Origin: an uncultured Marivita sp.
GTDB lineage: Bacteria > Pseudomonadota > Alphaproteobacteria > Rhodobacterales > Rhodobacteraceae
Assembly: GCF_947488135.1 (NCBI RefSeq)
Contig: NZ_CANKYW010000002.1
Span: 248,001-312,000 of the forward strand
Length of the DNA stretch: 64,000 bases
Direction: 5' to 3'
The notes under the pieces are model-generated. The model saw only the letters and a list, made by a program, of their open reading frames with translations. It ran no database searches and was not told where the DNA came from. Each line of letters opens with the position of its first letter. Position 1 is the first letter of the stretch. Positions 60,116 through 64,000 of this stretch are shown piece after piece. The translations under genes and the position numbers were made by a program.

Positions 60116-60991
60116 CTACCCGGCTCGGGCGGCGCGGGTTTCGAGAACGGGGGTCAGACGTTCCGCTTGCATGCGCACCATTTCCGCCAATTGCGCCTCA
60201 CCGGGGCAGGACGGGATCGACGAGATCGCGCCGGACAAGATATCCCTCAGCCGCGACTGCGCGCCGTCGACACCCAGCACGGTGACGGCATTGGGTCGTC
60301 CGTGCAGATCGTCTTGGCCCACTGGTTTGCCAAGCACTTCGCTGTCATACAAAGCGTCGCGCAGATCATCGGCGACCTGGAACGCCTCGCCGATGCGGGC
60401 CCCCAATTCGTACCACGGCTCTTCGTCCTGACCGGCGGCGATGGCACCCATCTGGGTCGCCGCGATGAACAAAGCGCCGGTCTTGGATTTGTGGTAGGCT
60501 GACAGGTCGATCTTGGCTTCGCTCTCCCATCCCTGCCCCGCGCAAATACCGTGCGGCATACCGGATTGTCGGCTCAGCGCTCGAATAAGTCGGATTGCGC
60601 GATCCGGCGAATGCTCCGCTGCCAGGGCAAGCACTTCGAATGCCAGAATGATCAGCGAGTCACCTGTCAGAACGGCAAGAGGCTCCGAATAGGCACGGTG
60701 CACCGATGGCTTGCCACGGCGCAGGTCAGCATCGTCGAAACAGGGAAGATCGTCATGCACCAGGCTGGCGCAATGGATCAACTCGAGCGCAGCTGCGGCC
60801 GCATCCGCCACCTTCGGCGAATCGTCTCCGCAAGCCATCGCGACCGACATCAGTATTGTCGGACGGATGCGCGCGCCGCCGGGCGTACACGCATAATGCA
60901 AAGCGTCCGACAACTTGGCGGGGGCAGTCCCGCCCTGTCCGATGCGAATTGCCGCCTCAACAGCGGAATTGATACGGGTCTGAAGTCCCAT
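60116..60991 (-). CDS. crtE: geranylgeranyl diphosphate synthase
   Basis: Makes GGPP for carotenoids and for the bacteriochlorophyll tail. It has 291 residues. The first Asp-rich motif is VHDDLPCFDDADLRRGKPS and the second is in FQVADDLRDALYD. Length and motifs fit the trans-prenyltransferase family. Two PpsR palindromes lie 25-66 bases upstream in the divergent gap with crtD. crtF follows one base downstream. Confidence 0.95.
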   Translation of the reverse strand: MGLQTRINSAVEAAIRIGQGGTAPAKLSDALHYACTPGGARIRPTILMSVAMACGDDSPKVADAAAAALELIHCASLVHDDLPCFDDADLRRGKPSVHRAYSEPLAVLTGDSLIILAFEVLALAAEHSPDRAIRLIRALSRQSGMPHGICAGQGWESEAKIDLSAYHKSKTGALFIAATQMGAIAAGQDEEPWYELGARIGEAFQVADDLRDALYDSEVLGKPVGQDDLHGRPNAVTVLGVDGAQSRLRDILSGAISSIPSCPGEAQLAEMVRMQAERLTPVLETRAARAG

Positions 60992-61015
60992 CGAACACTC
61001 CTGAAAACATTATAT

Positions 61016-61033
61016 TGTCATCTTGATCTGACA
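61016..61033. promoter_or_regulatory. PpsR/CrtJ palindrome, crtE-crtD site 1
   Basis: TGTCATCTTGATCTGACA fits TGT-N12-ACA exactly. It is in the 95-base divergent gap between the crtE and crtD starts. Confidence 0.82.
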
Positions 61034-61039
61034 CACTAG

Positions 61040-61057
61040 TGTAAACCATACTGGACA
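61040..61057. promoter_or_regulatory. PpsR/CrtJ palindrome, crtE-crtD site 2
   Basis: TGTAAACCATACTGGACA fits TGT-N12-ACA exactly. It lies 6 bases from site 1, so both crtE and crtD promoters should be controlled together. Confidence 0.82.
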
Positions 61058-61086
61058 CTTGGCAATTGCGAGTCAACAATTCGATA

Positions 61087-62658
61087 ATGAAAAAGCCACG
61101 ACACAGTTCTGGCCGCGTCATTGTGATTGGTGCGGGGATCGGGGGGCTGGCGACCGCCCTGCCTCTGGTGCACCGTGGATTCGATGTGACCGTCCTCGAA
61201 CGGCAGTCCGTTCCCGGCGGCAAGATGCGTCAGGTCAATGGCGTCGATGCAGGGCCGACCGTGCTGACCATGCTCGACGTGTTCGAGGCGTTGTTCGACG
61301 ATGTCGGGGAAATGCTGTCGGATCACGTCACGCTGATCCCGCAAACCATTCTGGCCCGTCATTGGTGGCCGGGCAGCGGACCGCTTGATCTGTTCCCGGG
61401 TCGCGCCCAAAGCGCAGAGGCCATCGGAGCCTTCGCTGGGGATACGGCCAGATCGGAGTTCCTCACCTTTGCCGACCGCGCCGCGCGGCTTTTCGACGGG
61501 TTTCGGGACCCCGTGATGATTCACCCTGAGCCCAAGCTGGGCTCTTTGACATCGCATGTAATGAAGCACCCGTCGCTGATACGGGATATGGGCGTTGGCC
61601 AAACCCTGAAGAAGCTACTTGATCGCAGCTTCACGGATCCGCGCCTGCGTCAGCTTTTCGGTCGGTACGCAACTTATGTGGGCGGATCGCCGGATCGATC
61701 GCCTGCCCTATTATCCCTGATTTGGGACGCCGAAGCGCGTGGCGTCTGGTGCGTCAAAGGCGGGATGAGCGCGCTTGCGCAGGCAATTGCATCCCTGATC
61801 GAGCGCAAGGGCGGCACAATCAGAACAAACGCGGCGGTCCAAAAGATCAATACGGCCTTTGGCGGTGTGTCCGGCGTCACGTTGGAATCAGGTGAAACGC
61901 TCTACGCCGACCATGTCGTCTTCAATGGCGATCCGCGCGCGCTGGCCCTTGGTCTTCTTGGCGCCGCGACATCCGAAACCGCCAAGATGACCACCAAGCG
62001 TGCGCGTAGCCATTCGGCAAACGTCTGGAGCTTCCGCGCGACGCCGTCGGAAATCGACCTGGTTCATCACAATGTCTTCTTCTGTGATCCGTCGAAAAAC
62101 GAATTCGCCGAGATCGAGCGCGGCTTCATCCCGTCCGATCCCTCGCTTTACGTCTGCGCGGAAGATCGCGGACAGGATAGCCCGACGCCCAAAACCGAAC
62201 GGTTCGAAATCATCATGAACACGCCGCCTCTGACGCAGCGTGCGGCACAGCCCGAGGATTACGAGATATGTCACACACGGACTTTTCCCCTTCTTCGCCG
62301 CTTTGGGCTGAGCTTCTCACCGGAACCGGGACCGGACGGCCTGACGACGGCGAAGACCTTCGACGCGCTCTTCCCCGGCAGCGCCGGTTCGCTTTACGGG
62401 CAGACCCCGCACGGGATGACAGCCGCCTTGGAGCGGCCGACAGCACGGACCAGGATCAAGGGGCTGTATCTGGCGGGCGGCGGAACGCATCCGGGGGCGG
62501 GCGTCCCGATGGCGGCGCTCTCCGGCAGGCACGCGGCCGAGGCGATTGTGACGGACCGAACTTCAACCTCAAGGTCCCGGAAAACGGTTACGCCTGGTGG
62601 TACGTCGACGGCATCAGCGCGGACGGCAAACGCGCTGTCTCGGTCATCGGGTTCATAG
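61087..62658 (+). CDS. crtD: hydroxyneurosporene/methoxyneurosporene desaturase
   Basis: FAD-dependent 3,4-desaturase of the spheroidene pathway. It has 523 residues. The dinucleotide-binding motif VIVIGAGIGGLATALPLVHR is followed by GGKMRQVNG, and the C-terminal LYLAGGGTHPGAGVPMAALS is the CrtI/CrtD signature. The tail VTPGGTSTASA is produced by the frame overlapping the start of crtC. The ATG at 61087 has only a weak SD, and a TTG 21 bases earlier is possible. Confidence 0.94.
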   Translation: MKKPRHSSGRVIVIGAGIGGLATALPLVHRGFDVTVLERQSVPGGKMRQVNGVDAGPTVLTMLDVFEALFDDVGEMLSDHVTLIPQTILARHWWPGSGPLDLFPGRAQSAEAIGAFAGDTARSEFLTFADRAARLFDGFRDPVMIHPEPKLGSLTSHVMKHPSLIRDMGVGQTLKKLLDRSFTDPRLRQLFGRYATYVGGSPDRSPALLSLIWDAEARGVWCVKGGMSALAQAIASLIERKGGTIRTNAAVQKINTAFGGVSGVTLESGETLYADHVVFNGDPRALALGLLGAATSETAKMTTKRARSHSANVWSFRATPSEIDLVHHNVFFCDPSKNEFAEIERGFIPSDPSLYVCAEDRGQDSPTPKTERFEIIMNTPPLTQRAAQPEDYEICHTRTFPLLRRFGLSFSPEPGPDGLTTAKTFDALFPGSAGSLYGQTPHGMTAALERPTARTRIKGLYLAGGGTHPGAGVPMAALSGRHAAEAIVTDRTSTSRSRKTVTPGGTSTASARTANALSRSSGS

Positions 62659-63503
62659 GGTCGGTCTTTTCGCCGTGGTATCGCTGGTCAGGCCGCAAGA
62701 ACCCCGAAGACCATGTCTGCATCAACGTCGCAACCTATGGGCCCGGCGGACGGTTCACGATGACCGATCGTGGCCAGCCTGCACTGCGTCAGACCGCGAA
62801 CAGCCTTACCGTTGGTCCATCGTCGATGTCCTGGAAAAACGGGAAACTGGTGATCGACGTCAATGAAATATCGGGGCCTCCGATCATCAGCCGCGTCCGG
62901 GGGACCATCACCGTCACGCCCACCGCGATCACTCAGGTGGAGCTTCCGCTGACTGAAGACGGCGCCCATGTCTGGCGACCGTTCGGGCCGGTGTCTGACA
63001 TCTCTGTCAATCTCGATGCACCCGGTTGGCAATGGGATGGCCACGGGTACTTCGACGCGAATTTCGGCACCCGCGCTTTGGAAGAGGATTTTTCTTACTG
63101 GACCTGGGGAAGATATCCGAACGCCGACGGAAGCACATGCTTCTACGATGCAACGCGGCTTGACGGATCAGAGCTTGGCGCAGGTTTTCACTTCGATGCC
63201 GATGGAACTGCGTCTGAAATCGACCTGCCTCCACAGCTTGAATTCAAACGCTCGCTCTGGGCGGTTCGCCGTGAAACGCGGGGCGATTATGGCTTCAGGC
63301 CGCGACAGGTGATGAACATGCTTGATGCACCGTTCTATTCCAGATCCATGGTCGAGACGCGATTGAACGGTGAAAAAACGGTTGGTGTGCACGAAGCGTT
63401 GGACCTGACGCGATTCAGGTCGCCTTTGCTCAAACCGATGCTGGCCGTCAGGGTGCCGCGCCGAAAAAACTGGTCATTCATCAATAAAGCGACGGGCGAT
63501 TAA
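62268..63503 (+). CDS. crtC: acyclic carotenoid 1,2-hydratase (hydroxyneurosporene synthase); start uncertain
   Basis: Adds water to the psi end of neurosporene. The recognisable CrtC sequence begins near 62562 (FNLKVPENGYAWWYVDGISA) and runs through SVFSPWYRWSGRKNPEDHV and CINVATYGPGGRFTMTDRG to RKNWSFINKATGD. The frame has no ATG, GTG or TTG between the ATG at 62268 and the conserved part. The coordinates use that ATG, giving 411 residues, but its first 98 residues look like a shadow of crtD. Initiation at a rare codon or by frameshifting from crtD is possible. The end overlaps tspO by four bases. Confidence 0.85.
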   Translation: MSHTDFSPSSPLWAELLTGTGTGRPDDGEDLRRALPRQRRFALRADPARDDSRLGAADSTDQDQGAVSGGRRNASGGGRPDGGALRQARGRGDCDGPNFNLKVPENGYAWWYVDGISADGKRAVSVIGFIGSVFSPWYRWSGRKNPEDHVCINVATYGPGGRFTMTDRGQPALRQTANSLTVGPSSMSWKNGKLVIDVNEISGPPIISRVRGTITVTPTAITQVELPLTEDGAHVWRPFGPVSDISVNLDAPGWQWDGHGYFDANFGTRALEEDFSYWTWGRYPNADGSTCFYDATRLDGSELGAGFHFDADGTASEIDLPPQLEFKRSLWAVRRETRGDYGFRPRQVMNMLDAPFYSRSMVETRLNGEKTVGVHEALDLTRFRSPLLKPMLAVRVPRRKNWSFINKATGD

Positions 63504-63982
63504 GCGACGGGCGCGCCCGCTTGTTTGGCTTCTTGCGGATTCAAACGCCAGACGCTCGCATTGAGAGCACCGGCAATCGTGACCCAGATGAGATATGGGA
63601 TGAACAATGCACCGGCGATCCAATCGACCGACCATAGCGCCACCAATGTGGCAAAGACCGAGACCCACAAGGCCGACAGCACGAACATCCCCAGACGGAT
63701 ACGCTTCAGCCCGAAAAATACAGGCGTCCACAATCCGTTAAGCGCGACCTGCAACGCCCAGAACGCCATCGCAATCCCGTTCTCCGGCAGAAGCGCCACG
63801 CGTGCGCCGGCGGTTGCCATGCAAAGGTAAAGTGTTGTCCAGACCACCGGAAATACCCAATCCGGCGGAGTCCAGAACGGCTTGTTCAGATTTCGATACC
63901 ACGGGCCCGGCGGAAACAATCCGCCGGTCGACCCTGCCGCGAAACAGGCCGCGAGAAAAATGCCGAACAAGAGCCAAAACAT
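63500..63982 (-). CDS. tspO: TspO/CrtK tryptophan-rich sensory protein
   Basis: A 160-residue outer-membrane protein related to the mitochondrial peripheral benzodiazepine receptor; in Rhodobacter it represses photosynthesis genes by exporting tetrapyrrole intermediates. Five hydrophobic helices and the motifs WYRNLNKPFWTPPDWVFPVVW and FWALQVALNGLWTPVFFG are typical. It is convergent with crtC. In related clusters crtB and crtI lie upstream; here that is beyond the window edge. Confidence 0.93.
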   Translation of the reverse strand: MFWLLFGIFLAACFAAGSTGGLFPPGPWYRNLNKPFWTPPDWVFPVVWTTLYLCMATAGARVALLPENGIAMAFWALQVALNGLWTPVFFGLKRIRLGMFVLSALWVSVFATLVALWSVDWIAGALFIPYLIWVTIAGALNASVWRLNPQEAKQAGAPVA

Positions 63983-64000
63983 TTAACTCAGGTAGGCCGA

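Overview
The window is a contiguous stretch of chromosome from a marine-type Rhodobacteraceae (Roseobacter-clade alphaproteobacterium) that is an aerobic anoxygenic phototroph. The evidence is a photosynthesis gene cluster (PGC) of about 40 kb from 23.8 kb to the right edge. It has type-2 reaction-centre genes pufLM and puhA, the bacteriochlorophyll a pathway genes bchFNBHLM, bchG, bchP and bchCXYZ, spheroidene-type carotenoid genes crtE, crtF, crtD and crtC, and the PpsR/PpaA regulators. The Mg-protoporphyrin cyclase is the oxygen-dependent AcsF with its small partner BciE. No bchE and no LH2 (puc) genes are seen. The species cannot be named from the sequence.

Layout. 0-9.7 kb is housekeeping: partial leuC, a small membrane protein, an MscS channel, a thiolase, a soluble hybrid histidine kinase, yaaA, recQ and yggT. 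9.7-14.2 kb holds a thioesterase-like protein, a UMF1-type MFS carrier, mepA, a phytase-esterase-like protein and a VUT/YhhQ transporter with a possible RNA switch in its leader. 14.2-14.43 kb is a compact RNA-like element: a Shine-Dalgarno complementary to 17 nt of the 16S rRNA 3' end, an 18-codon ORF, an internal anti-Shine-Dalgarno and a strong terminator. It sits just before the ribosome-rescue gene arfB. 15-24 kb carries a TIGR02302 protein, lysA, two small genes, argH, tlpA, a sugar transferase and UDP-glucose dehydrogenase.

PGC. Leftward from 40 kb runs bchF-N-B-H-L-M-lhaA-puhA-puhB-puhC-bciE-acsF-puhE-hemA-cytochrome c. Rightward from 40.3 kb runs ppaA-ppsR, bchG-orf427-bchP-idi, and an unexpected CAP/RTX-like/DUF4214 protein. 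Leftward from 61 kb runs crtE-crtF-bchC-X-Y-Z-pufQ-B-A-L-M-C-dxs. Rightward from 61.1 kb runs crtD-crtC, then tspO converges on it. Most genes overlap by 1-11 bases, which suggests long co-transcribed superoperons.

Regulation. Nine perfect TGT-N12-ACA PpsR/CrtJ palindromes are visible, all at the promoters of bchF/ppaA, bchG, bchC and crtE/crtD. PpsR, with the cobalamin-binding antirepressor PpaA beside it, would tie pigment and reaction-centre synthesis to oxygen and light. Hairpins between pufA and pufL and a tandem hairpin array after pufC probably set relative mRNA levels of puf segments. The reaction-centre cytochrome PufC has three haem motifs instead of four and lacks a lipobox. pufX is absent and pufC occupies its place.
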